From: Chloroflexota bacterium
GTDB taxonomy: Bacteria; Chloroflexota; Anaerolineae; Promineifilales; Promineifilaceae
Length of the DNA: 5,824 nucleotides
Assembly (NCBI GenBank): GCA_008501785.1
Contig: QQUD01000201.1
Span: 1 to 5,824 of the forward strand
Direction of reading: 5' to 3'
Shown here one piece after another: positions 1 through 5,742 of this stretch. The notes under the pieces were generated by a model, which was not told the DNA's origin, ran no database searches, and saw only the letters and a list, made by a program, of their open reading frames with translations. Position numbers and translations under genes: made by a program. The number at the start of each line of letters is the position of its first letter. Position 1 is the first letter of the stretch.

Positions 1-178
1 CCGCCTACACTTTACTGAACAGTCGTTATATTATTTTTTAACCTAGGTTAATTTTACTTTTAGGAACGGTTTTCTGCAACTTGTCAACCGTATTTTTATC
101 ACCTTCTTACATAATCCATACAGTATAGAAAATTTCTATGAAGTTATAGTCATTATCACGGTTGCTTGATTTTGAGAA

Positions 179-186
179 ACGGCCGT
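179..186. repeat. ACGGCCGT iterated palindrome, copy 1 (intergenic)
   Basis: Extended perfect palindrome AAACGGCCGTTT at 177-188. It is the only one of the nine copies outside a called gene. On the minus strand it would read Thr-Ala-Val in the 136-414 open frame, the same tripeptide as most genic copies. Confidence 0.8.
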
Positions 187-328
187 TTTACCATGTTCCA
201 CCATACAAACAAACATCACCTCGCAACCTATTGCCAAAGCTTCTTTAACCCAAAACTTGACAGTAGCTATGAACTGAAGGTTCGGATAAATACATTTACC
301 TGCCAAAAACGGGAAATTTGATGATGTC

Positions 329-338
329 AAATTGGTCC
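329..338. promoter_or_regulatory. AAATTGGTCC motif upstream of mdtH
   Basis: This is a half-conserved copy (11 of 15 positions) of the palindrome AAATTGGWCCAATTT that is perfect at 5723-5737. It sits 37 bases upstream of the mdtH ATG. A similar motif lies about 42 bases before the VWA gene, and two copies precede the NmrA gene. The position suggests an operator or promoter element. This is inference from sequence and placement only. Confidence 0.3.
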
Positions 339-375
339 TGGATATGCGAAGGATGTTGTTAGACCGAGGTACAAA

Positions 376-1599
376 ATGAGACAACAAACGATTATGACAC
401 TCCCCAAGACTCAACGCCGCGCGATATTTACAGCAATAATTCTCTTATTCTTGATGAACGCCGGATTTTTCTTGTTGATTCCTCTGCTTTCTGTCCATTT
501 TGTAGATAATTTAGGCTGGGCGGCTGCGTTCGTCGGCATTGTGTTAGCCGTGCGCCAATTTATGCAGCAAGGACTCACTGTTTTCGGTGGCGCGTTAGCC
601 GACCGATTTGGTGCCAAACAGTTGATTGTAATTGGTCTCTTTACTCGTGCCATCAGCTTTGTCATGATTGGCTATGCGACAACCCCAACTGGCCTACTAA
701 TTTCTAGTGTCGTAGCAGCTTTGGCAGGCTCGCTCATGGGAGCGCCAATTAAAGCAATGATCGCTGCTATTACACCTGAACCTTTACTGCCAGATGTATA
801 CGCAAAAGTTGGCATATCGCGAAACATAGCCCGTTCTGTAGGTCCGATGATTGGGGCATTGCTCATTGGTCTCAATTTTAAAACTGTGGGTGTGGCAGCA
901 GCAGGATTTTTCCTGCTTGCATTTATTGTAGCACTCATTGGTTTACCCAATATCAATGTTTCCACAGACAAACAATCAGCCAGCAAAAGCCTCTCCATGG
1001 CATTCCATGATCGGACATTCCTCACCTACACTGCGCTCATGATGGGATTTTGGTTTATGTGGGTACAAATCTCAATTGCACTACCCCTAAAAGCAATAGC
1101 CCTCACAGGCGATATTAGCAGTGTCAGTATCATGCTCACAGTAAATGCACTGTTGGCCATCTTGCTACAAATACCGGCATTAAAATTAGCAAACAAGTTT
1201 CTTTTACCGCTGCCAACATTAATTGTGGGCATCATGTCGATGGCAATCGGTTTAGGTTCAGTCGCAATCGTAAACGGAATATGGCAACTTTACATCTCGA
1301 TCTTCTTTTTTGCTTTGGGAACAGTTTTGGCTACACCTAATGCGCAAACGGTGGCGGCAACGATGGCAAATCCACGCGCACGCGGTGCATATTTTGGCGT
1401 CGATTCGCTGGCAATTGCATTTGGTGGCGGCATAGGGCAGGTTATGGGTGGCTCAATGATCGATGTGGCATCAAATTTGAACTTTCCAGCGCTACCCTGG
1501 CTTGTATCCGCTGCTGTCGGCACCACCGCCGCCATCGGACTCATGTATTTTTACCACCACCATCGCCGCGAAGTTACTCCGAAAGAGCTGTTGGCTTAG
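376..1599 (+). CDS. mdtH: MdtH-like MFS multidrug/H+ antiporter
   Basis: A 407-residue major facilitator superfamily transporter, close to the 402 residues of E. coli MdtH and predicted to have 12 inner-membrane helices. From memory of MdtH, the shared blocks are FVDNLGWAA (42-50), RQFMQQGL (60-67), MFS motif A GGALADRFGAK (71-81, between helices 2 and 3), and a C-terminal RARGAYFG...GGGIGQVMGGS block (334-360) followed by LPWL. The family exports drugs by proton antiport; the substrate here cannot be read from sequence. The ATG at 376 is chosen because GAGG (366-369) lies six bases upstream; a second ATG at 394 lacks such a site. The 3' end overlaps the convergent methyltransferase gene by 26 bp. 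The gene carries no ACGGCCGT copy, unlike its neighbours. The family call is firm; the MdtH subfamily is likely. Confidence 0.88.
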   Translation: MRQQTIMTLPKTQRRAIFTAIILLFLMNAGFFLLIPLLSVHFVDNLGWAAAFVGIVLAVRQFMQQGLTVFGGALADRFGAKQLIVIGLFTRAISFVMIGYATTPTGLLISSVVAALAGSLMGAPIKAMIAAITPEPLLPDVYAKVGISRNIARSVGPMIGALLIGLNFKTVGVAAAGFFLLAFIVALIGLPNINVSTDKQSASKSLSMAFHDRTFLTYTALMMGFWFMWVQISIALPLKAIALTGDISSVSIMLTVNALLAILLQIPALKLANKFLLPLPTLIVGIMSMAIGLGSVAIVNGIWQLYISIFFFALGTVLATPNAQTVAATMANPRARGAYFGVDSLAIAFGGGIGQVMGGSMIDVASNLNFPALPWLVSAAVGTTAAIGLMYFYHHHRREVTPKELLA

Positions 1600-2341
1600 G
1601 GGGCAAGCGCGCATAGACATCGCCGCTGCCATCATGGGGAGTTAGGGTACGTAAAACGGCCGTTATCCCCTCCACCGACAGCCAACACTTGAATTGCCAA
1701 CGATGCGACTCGCCAATGGACCAATTAAATTCATATTGACCCAATTGTGCCAATTGTGCAACACAGCCAATGGCAATGTCGATGGCGGCGGGAATGTATT
1801 CGAAGGAAACGGCCGTTATCGGCTGTGACAAACCGCGCAGCACTTCAAGCTCATACCCTTCCACGTCAATTTTGCAAAAAGCGGGCAAGCCATATTCGGC
1901 AATGAGGGCATCTAAGGTGGTGACAGGAACAGAAACGGCCGTATCCCAATCAACCCTGGCAAATGATGCGTCTTGCTGAACGGCCGTTATCCACTCATCT
2001 GACATGGTAGTAACGGTAGGATGGCGGTTGCTGATGTGCAAGGTTTGGGTGCCCGGCGAGGCGGCAAGGGCGTGGTCAATAAGCGTGATTTGAGGAAAAC
2101 GGCCGTACCAGCGTCGCAAAAACGACATTAAATGTGGCTGCGGTTCCACCGCCACAATTTGCACATCCAGTCGGGACCAGGCCAACAACCGATTACCCAC
2201 ATGTGCCCCAATATCAAAACAAATATCACCTGGCTGCATAAATTGCCCATAAAATTGGCGCATCCGCCGCTGCCGCCCCAGAATACCATAATACATCAAC
2301 AAAGACCGCCACAAACCCATAGTTTGTCGAAAGTTCATCAT
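1574..2341 (-). CDS. FkbM family SAM-dependent methyltransferase
   Basis: A 255-residue protein with the class I methyltransferase fold of the FkbM family, which O-methylates sugars and other small or polymeric substrates. Visible motifs are SAM-binding motif I FDIGAHVGN (42-50), the acidic strand end VAVEP (63-67), and the FkbM hallmark TTLDALIAEYGLP (141-153) followed by CKIDVEGYELEVLRGL (156-171). The acceptor is unknown; cell-surface glycans are plausible, but no glycosyltransferase is nearby. The start is the first of two adjacent ATGs, with AGG six bases upstream on the minus strand. The gene is GC-richer by eye than the VWA gene and contains five ACGGCCGT palindromes, four read as Thr-Ala-Val (119-121, 134-136, 176-178, 227-229) and one as Tyr-Gly-Arg-Phe (79-82). 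A 9-bp tandem (1741-1758) encodes the AQLAQL stretch. The 3' end overlaps mdtH convergently. Confidence 0.9.
   Translation of the reverse strand: MMNFRQTMGLWRSLLMYYGILGRQRRMRQFYGQFMQPGDICFDIGAHVGNRLLAWSRLDVQIVAVEPQPHLMSFLRRWYGRFPQITLIDHALAASPGTQTLHISNRHPTVTTMSDEWITAVQQDASFARVDWDTAVSVPVTTLDALIAEYGLPAFCKIDVEGYELEVLRGLSQPITAVSFEYIPAAIDIAIGCVAQLAQLGQYEFNWSIGESHRWQFKCWLSVEGITAVLRTLTPHDGSGDVYARLPPKPTALSE
1656..1663. repeat. ACGGCCGT iterated palindrome, copy 2
   Basis: AACGGCCGTT at 1655-1664. It encodes Thr227-Ala-Val of the methyltransferase, near its C-terminus and outside the recognisable catalytic motifs. Confidence 0.85.
1809..1816. repeat. ACGGCCGT iterated palindrome, copy 3
   Basis: AACGGCCGTT at 1808-1817. 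It encodes Thr176-Ala-Val, just after the KIDVEGYE motif of the methyltransferase. Confidence 0.85.
1935..1942. repeat. ACGGCCGT iterated palindrome, copy 4
   Basis: AACGGCCGTA at 1934-1943. On the minus strand it encodes Thr134-Ala-Val in the segment before TTLDALIAEYG. Confidence 0.85.
1980..1987. repeat. ACGGCCGT iterated palindrome, copy 5
   Basis: AACGGCCGTT at 1979-1988. It encodes Thr119-Ala-Val of the methyltransferase and starts only 45 bases (15 codons) from copy 4. Confidence 0.85.
2099..2106. repeat. ACGGCCGT iterated palindrome, copy 6
   Basis: AACGGCCGTA at 2098-2107. This is the only genic copy in a different frame, read TAC GGC CGT TTT (Tyr79-Gly-Arg-Phe82), between the SAM-binding motif and the strand that follows. 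Confidence 0.85.
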
Positions 2342-2483
2342 TTAGCACCTTGTGAAAAAATTATCAATTGAAAGCGCAATAGAAAGATAGTAATGGAAAA
2401 TTACTTCAAGGTTCGTTTTCAATCAAATTTGGGACCAATTTCTCATTTTAACAAACAAGCAAACAAGAAAGGGGGATACAACT
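2342..2483. promoter_or_regulatory. Divergent intergenic region between the methyltransferase and VWA genes
   Basis: These 142 AT-rich bases must carry promoters for both divergent genes. Minus strand: a GATAAT (complement of 2360-2365) matches the -10 consensus at five of six positions, but I see no good -35 and it lies very close to the start codon. Plus strand: TTGAAA (2368-2373) with TAATGG 17 bases later (2391-2396) is a weak candidate. The better-supported element is the GGACCAATTT...TTAACAAA block at 2432-2456, shared with the NmrA upstream region. AGGGGG (2470-2475), eight bases before the GTG, is a strong ribosome-binding site for the VWA gene. Confidence 0.45.
2427..2456. promoter_or_regulatory. 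GGACCAATTT-CTC-TTAACAAA block upstream of the VWA gene
   Basis: GGACCAATTT (2432-2441) is followed by CTC and, after a short variable gap, TTAACAAA. The same order and near-identical spacing occur on the same strand at 5686-5709, upstream of the NmrA gene. The first half is a degenerate copy (12 of 15) of AAATTGGWCCAATTT. It lies about 28-57 bases before the VWA start, where an operator or promoter would be expected. The function is inferred. Confidence 0.4.
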
Positions 2484-4742
2484 GTGAAGCAGTTCTCAAA
2501 TATTAGCAAGCAATTTGCTGTCATCACTTTAATAATCATTAGCATATTGGGGGGAATCGGATATCGAGCACACGCCAGTAATAAAACCAACCAATCTGCG
2601 AATCATGATGCGTATTTTCCGCTTATAATGAAGGAGGCTAATCCTGCTGCTATAAGTCCAGCATTAGCCTCAACACTAACACCAACAGCAACTGAAACCA
2701 CTACGATTGCAACAACGACAGCAGCAACCAAAAGTCCAAATCACTGCGAAACGGCCGTTGACTTCTTGTATGTCATTGACAAATCTGGCAGCATGGCTTG
2801 GGAATTCCCAGGTGGCACAATTAAAATGGATGTCGTTAAAAATGCACTGCTGACCGTTAATCAGGATATCTACAATGCCAACTTTAACAATCGGGCCGGT
2901 CTCGTAACCTATACAACCGATGATGATTCTCTAACTGATGATGATACATTTTTAACCATCGTTACCGACACAATTCCGCTAACTTCAACAGTCAGTTCAT
3001 TAAACACCATAATTGAAACAATGGAACCAATAGGAGGCACACCGACAGGAGCGGCGTTAGAAGCAGCTCGCCAACTTATGCTGCAAGCCGATCATGCTGG
3101 GCGTCAGCTTGTCATCATCCATTTGACAGACGGTGTACCAACGGTTGATAAACAAGGAAAATATTATCCTGATACATATGTCCAAGATATCAAAGTTTAC
3201 GATGCCAATGGCAACCCCTTTGAGCCTGATTTTGTGGAAACCACAGGAACAACCCCTGCTGGCCAACTATATTATTCTGATAAACCAGCTGGCTATGTGG
3301 TCGCAGAAATAATGCGTGAGTCGCTCGACTTAAAACAAGCGTTACCAGAAGCGATTGTCCATGGATTTGCTATTCAGGGTGCTGGCTTTAACACTGAAGT
3401 TGTCAAGTATGTAGCTGAAACAGGTGGTGGCAATTTTTATTCTATCAACGATACAGATTCGTTAAAAAATGAACTGCGTCAAATCTTTTATGATACATCT
3501 GGCTGTCCCGAGCCAACATCAACCCCAACAAACACGCCTGGCCCCTCACCAACCGCTACCAATACGGCAATGCCAACAACCGCTACCAATACGGCAATGC
3601 CAACAAACACACCAACGCCAACCGCTACCAATACAACAATGCCAACAAACACACCAACACCAACGCTAACGCCTACCCCCAGCGGCCCTTATATCGTTTT
3701 GAACCCAGATTGCAGCACCTACTCGATCACGATCACTGGATATAATTGGCCCATCGACTACGATATCGATTTATTCTGGGACACCTCATTAATAGATACG
3801 ATTGATGATAGTGAGCATGAGGGAACATTTTCTCGCACGATTCCCTGTAATCGTGACCAATCGGGTCTACACACAGTCGTCGCTGAAACGCAGTCTGGAC
3901 CTGCAAGAGTAACACAAGATATATTCATCTCCTGCTCAGGGAGCACTCCACCACCTATTCCACCTATTCCAACTATTGGGCCTTCACCAACTTTAGAACC
4001 TACACCAAGTTTAACAGGGAAGGATTTAGTCATGGTCGATTCCCCTGAATTAATTACCCAACCAATACAGGGTTCTATTTCGCTTGATTTTAATGTTCGC
4101 ATTACCAACATAGGCGATTCTGACATTGACGAACAATTTTTTGTGGACCTCTACATTGATCCAACCGTGATGTTCACAACTTATATTCCTATTTCGCAAA
4201 GTGTTGGATTCACAGCGGTTGCTGGTTTGCCAATGGGTGCAAGTAAAGTTTTAACGATTACAGTACCGTTCGGATTTAATGGGTTACCTGGGCCACATAC
4301 AGTATATGGTATGGTTGACTCGTTAGACGGCCAAAATGGCGGTCAAATCAATGAAAGTAATGAAACAAATAACATTTCAAGTCCGTTAACAATAACCGAC
4401 GATTACTTCTATCCAACACCGACTCCTTCATCAACGCCGGATTCATCAGGCACCCAAACCATATCAGGTATTGTTCAGGCGCGTTTCGATCAGTGGGTAC
4501 CCCAGCAACGAGCTGATGTTTATCTTTTTGAAAATATCACAAATCAGCGAATTGATACCCAACTTACGGATGCAAACGGGTTTTATAGCTTTGACAACGT
4601 TCCAGATGGCACCTATTCGGTTATTGCCTGCTTGCGAAACACCGATTACTATGGGATACGTACAGGCATCACGCCACCCAATCCACTTTCAAATATTTAC
4701 ATGCTGCCTAATAGTGGGGGATGCACATTACCTGATGGGTAG
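2484..4742 (+). CDS. Secreted multidomain VWA protein with Thr/Pro-rich linkers
   Basis: A 752-residue exported protein, start GTG with AGGGGG eight bases upstream. Lys2 and Lys9, a hydrophobic core (about 11-27) and AHA|S near 29-32 form a signal peptide. After a Thr-rich stretch (62-83) comes a VWA domain (about 92-337) with a complete metal-binding (MIDAS) set: DKSGS (99-103), a Thr in GGTPTG (184-189) and Asp216 in LTDG. A Pro/Thr/Asn linker (342-399) leads to an Ig-like domain with several Cys (about 401-485), a second linker (488-510), a CARDB-like domain (about 513-638, with the typical NESNETNN near its end), a short linker, and a carboxypeptidase-regulatory-like beta domain (659-746: TDANGFYSFDNVPDGTYSV). 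No sortase motif, C-terminal helix or lipobox is visible. The likely role is metal-dependent adhesion or binding outside the cell; the ligand is unknown. It is probably monocistronic. Confidence 0.88.
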   Translation: MKQFSNISKQFAVITLIIISILGGIGYRAHASNKTNQSANHDAYFPLIMKEANPAAISPALASTLTPTATETTTIATTTAATKSPNHCETAVDFLYVIDKSGSMAWEFPGGTIKMDVVKNALLTVNQDIYNANFNNRAGLVTYTTDDDSLTDDDTFLTIVTDTIPLTSTVSSLNTIIETMEPIGGTPTGAALEAARQLMLQADHAGRQLVIIHLTDGVPTVDKQGKYYPDTYVQDIKVYDANGNPFEPDFVETTGTTPAGQLYYSDKPAGYVVAEIMRESLDLKQALPEAIVHGFAIQGAGFNTEVVKYVAETGGGNFYSINDTDSLKNELRQIFYDTSGCPEPTSTPTNTPGPSPTATNTAMPTTATNTAMPTNTPTPTATNTTMPTNTPTPTLTPTPSGPYIVLNPDCSTYSITITGYNWPIDYDIDLFWDTSLIDTIDDSEHEGTFSRTIPCNRDQSGLHTVVAETQSGPARVTQDIFISCSGSTPPPIPPIPTIGPSPTLEPTPSLTGKDLVMVDSPELITQPIQGSISLDFNVRITNIGDSDIDEQFFVDLYIDPTVMFTTYIPISQSVGFTAVAGLPMGASKVLTITVPFGFNGLPGPHTVYGMVDSLDGQNGGQINESNETNNISSPLTITDDYFYPTPTPSSTPDSSGTQTISGIVQARFDQWVPQQRADVYLFENITNQRIDTQLTDANGFYSFDNVPDGTYSVIACLRNTDYYGIRTGITPPNPLSNIYMLPNSGGCTLPDG
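2751..2758. repeat. ACGGCCGT iterated palindrome, copy 7
   Basis: AACGGCCGTT at 2750-2759. It encodes Thr90-Ala-Val at the very start of the VWA domain, just before the first beta strand FLYVIDKSGS. It is the only copy in this 2.26-kb gene. Confidence 0.85.
3551..3661 (+). repeat. In-frame tandem repeat coding the Thr/Pro linker
   Basis: A 27-bp unit encoding TATNTAMPT occurs at 3551-3577 and 3578-3604 (identical) and at 3620-3646 (two adjacent substitutions, Ala to Thr). The second and third units are each followed by a 15-bp NTPTP-coding segment (3605-3619, 3647-3661), giving a 42-bp higher-order unit in two tandem copies. All lengths are multiples of three, so gain or loss of units would change linker length without a frameshift. 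The high identity suggests recent slippage or unequal crossover. Confidence 0.9.
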
Positions 4743-4791
4743 GTAAAGGAAGTTCAGCCCTTTTCCTTATCCGTGTTAAGACGGTACTAAC

Positions 4792-4834
4792 TGAAACGAG
4801 CATTTGTGTAGTGGTTACACAAATGCTCGTTTCA
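4792..4834. terminator. 19-bp perfect hairpin between convergent genes
   Basis: The arms 4792-4810 and 4816-4834 are perfect reverse complements with a five-base loop (GTGGT, 4811-4815). The hairpin lies 49 bases after the VWA stop, and its right arm contains the last codons and stop of the convergent NmrA gene (Lys-Arg-Ala-Phe-Val-stop). Its place between two converging genes fits a bidirectional terminator, but neither strand has a U-tract after the stem, so it is not a textbook intrinsic terminator. It could instead block RNA decay or separate the two transcripts. Confidence 0.6.
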
Positions 4835-5666
4835 CGAATGAAGTGAAGCTGGTTGGTTCACGTTGTAACAGCCAGCGCAAGGTATTGTTGTTGCTCATAA
4901 AACCAAACTGGGCATAATATCGAAACATTTTTAGCAGTGTTTCAATCTGATAATCGCCAAGGCCAATGGCTAGAGCTTGTTCCTTCCAGGCAGGCAAGCT
5001 CAGTTCCTCGGCATGAACAGGTCGTTTAAGATGATTAGAGAGTGTGGTGGAAACGGCCGTTTGCGCAACCCCACCCTCACCCACCAACTCATAAATCGCA
5101 CGCTCATGCCCAGGCTCTGTTAAAACCTTCGCTGCCACTTCCGCCACATCCTGCAAATCAACCAAACTCAAACGCGTCGAAATTGGATACGGTACGCGAA
5201 AAATGCCTTCGTCTTCAATCAACCGACGACTCGCTAGCACATTTTGCATGTATGCAGCTGGTTGCAGAATTGTGAACGGCAGCCCAGAAGTTAAAATTGC
5301 TTCTTCAACTCGTAGCTTGTGCCAATGGTGCGGCATCGCCTCTGTCTGCGGATGCAGCACAGAATGATAGACGAAGTGTGACACACCATTTTGCTGAGCC
5401 ATCGCAATTGCTAATTGTCCAATTTCAACTTCTCGTGGGTGCATGTTGGGACAGATGTGGTAAATGGATTGCATGTTGGTGATAGCTTGTTGCCAAACGG
5501 CCGTTTCCTCCACATCTCCCACCACTACTTCCTGCGCCCCAAGCTGCTGGACCTCCAAACATTGTGTACCTCGTCGCACCCAGGCACGAACCGCAGCCCC
5601 TTCTTGCACCAAAGCCTGCAACACAGCTCGCCCTGTTTTTCCTGCTGCTCCAGTTAACAAAATCAA
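4815..5666 (-). CDS. NmrA-like / atypical SDR NAD(P)-binding protein
   Basis: A 283-residue protein of the NmrA/HSCARG type of atypical short-chain dehydrogenases, close to the usual size. Such proteins bind NAD(P) in the cytoplasm and act as reductases (for example YtfG-like quinone reductases) or redox sensors. Visible features are the dinucleotide-binding TGAAGKTG (5-12), Arg27 and the Arg31-Arg32 pair, which would suit NADP, VVVGDVEE (47-54), HFVYHSVLHP (97-106), HHWHKLRVEEAILTSGLPFTILQP (113-136) and VDLQDVAEVAAKVL (169-182). I prefer the TTG start at 5666: it gives the family's standard N-terminus and has GGAG eight bases upstream. The longer frame to an ATG at 5801 would add 45 unrelated residues, cross a perfect inverted repeat and overlap the tail of another gene. 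Two ACGGCCGT copies encode Thr-Ala-Val (55-57, 203-205). The last codons lie in a hairpin. Confidence 0.85.
   Translation of the reverse strand: MILLTGAAGKTGRAVLQALVQEGAAVRAWVRRGTQCLEVQQLGAQEVVVGDVEETAVWQQAITNMQSIYHICPNMHPREVEIGQLAIAMAQQNGVSHFVYHSVLHPQTEAMPHHWHKLRVEEAILTSGLPFTILQPAAYMQNVLASRRLIEDEGIFRVPYPISTRLSLVDLQDVAEVAAKVLTEPGHERAIYELVGEGGVAQTAVSTTLSNHLKRPVHAEELSLPAWKEQALAIGLGDYQIETLLKMFRYYAQFGFMSNNNTLRWLLQREPTSFTSFVKRAFV
5053..5060. repeat. ACGGCCGT iterated palindrome, copy 8
   Basis: Extended palindrome AAACGGCCGTTT at 5051-5062. It encodes Thr203-Ala-Val of the NmrA-like protein. Confidence 0.85.
5497..5504. repeat. ACGGCCGT iterated palindrome, copy 9
   Basis: Extended palindrome AAACGGCCGTTT at 5495-5506. 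It encodes Thr55-Ala-Val of the NmrA-like protein, just after the GDVEE segment. Confidence 0.85.
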
Positions 5667-5674
5667 TTGCCATA

Positions 5675-5678
5675 CTCC
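5675..5678 (-). promoter_or_regulatory. GGAG ribosome-binding site that decides the NmrA start
   Basis: On the minus strand GGAG is followed by eight bases and then TTG at 5666. This supports initiation at TTG, giving Met-Ile-Leu-Leu-Thr-Gly. An ATG four bases after GGAG is in another frame and opens an 85-codon shadow frame without family features. Confidence 0.6.
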
Positions 5679-5681
5679 AAG

Positions 5682-5735
5682 ATTGGACCAATTTTCTCGG
5701 GTTAACAAATCGTTTGGGGTGAAAATTGGTCCAAT
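5682..5735. promoter_or_regulatory. 15-bp perfect inverted repeat (paired palindromic motifs) before the NmrA gene
   Basis: The arms 5682-5696 and 5721-5735 are perfect reverse complements separated by 24 bases. Each arm is built around the short palindrome TTGGWCCAA; the right arm extends to a perfect AAATTGGTCCAATTT at 5723-5737. The pair fills nearly all the space between the upstream gene's stop (5743) and the NmrA ribosome-binding site. Two palindromes in one short gap look more like paired operators than a terminator, as no U-tract follows. GTTAAC lies between the arms (5701-5706). Confidence 0.55.
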
Positions 5736-5742
5736 TTGCGCA

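Larger units (their letters stand above)
1..375. other. AT-rich region upstream of mdtH with no convincing gene
   Basis: No reading frame here has both a credible ribosome-binding site and a recognisable product. Frames open at the left edge on + stop within the first 46 bases, so nothing can be said about an upstream gene. The region carries one copy of the iterated palindrome ACGGCCGT (179-186) and an AAATTGGTCC motif (329-338) 37 bases before the mdtH start. A TTGACA at 257-262 is a consensus -35 hexamer, but no good -10 lies 16-18 bases after it, so I do not call a promoter. A 92-codon minus-strand frame (136-414) overlaps the mdtH start and resembles nothing I recognise. Confidence 0.6.

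Noticed and set aside
66..98. ACGGTT...AACCGT followed by a T-rich stretch as an intrinsic terminator
   Set aside because: The stem is only 6 bp with a 14-base loop, and no upstream gene is visible to terminate.
257..290. TTGACA (257-262) followed by GGATAAATA as a sigma-70 promoter for mdtH
   Set aside because: The only TATAAT-like hexamer starts 22 bases after the -35, outside the usual 16-18 range, so I do not call a promoter.
1770..1979. Plus-strand open frame inside the methyltransferase gene
   Set aside because: It is antisense to a protein with clear FkbM motifs, has low-complexity Ser/Thr-rich content and no family resemblance.
3551..3661. Possible CRISPR-like or regulatory array
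   Set aside because: The repeats are directly adjacent without unique spacers, in frame, and code for a Thr/Pro linker typical of secreted proteins.
3469..3669. Frame with repeated PLPIRQCQQ-like peptides
   Set aside because: It is the alternative-frame reading of the tandem linker repeat of the VWA gene, so its periodicity is inherited and not evidence of a gene.
5425..5691. Minus-strand 88-codon frame starting at the ATG right after GGAG
   Set aside because: It is a shifted reading of the NmrA gene, with Cys/Gly/Arg-rich content and no domain; the GGAG-to-ATG spacing of four bases is short, and the TTG frame gives a full family match.
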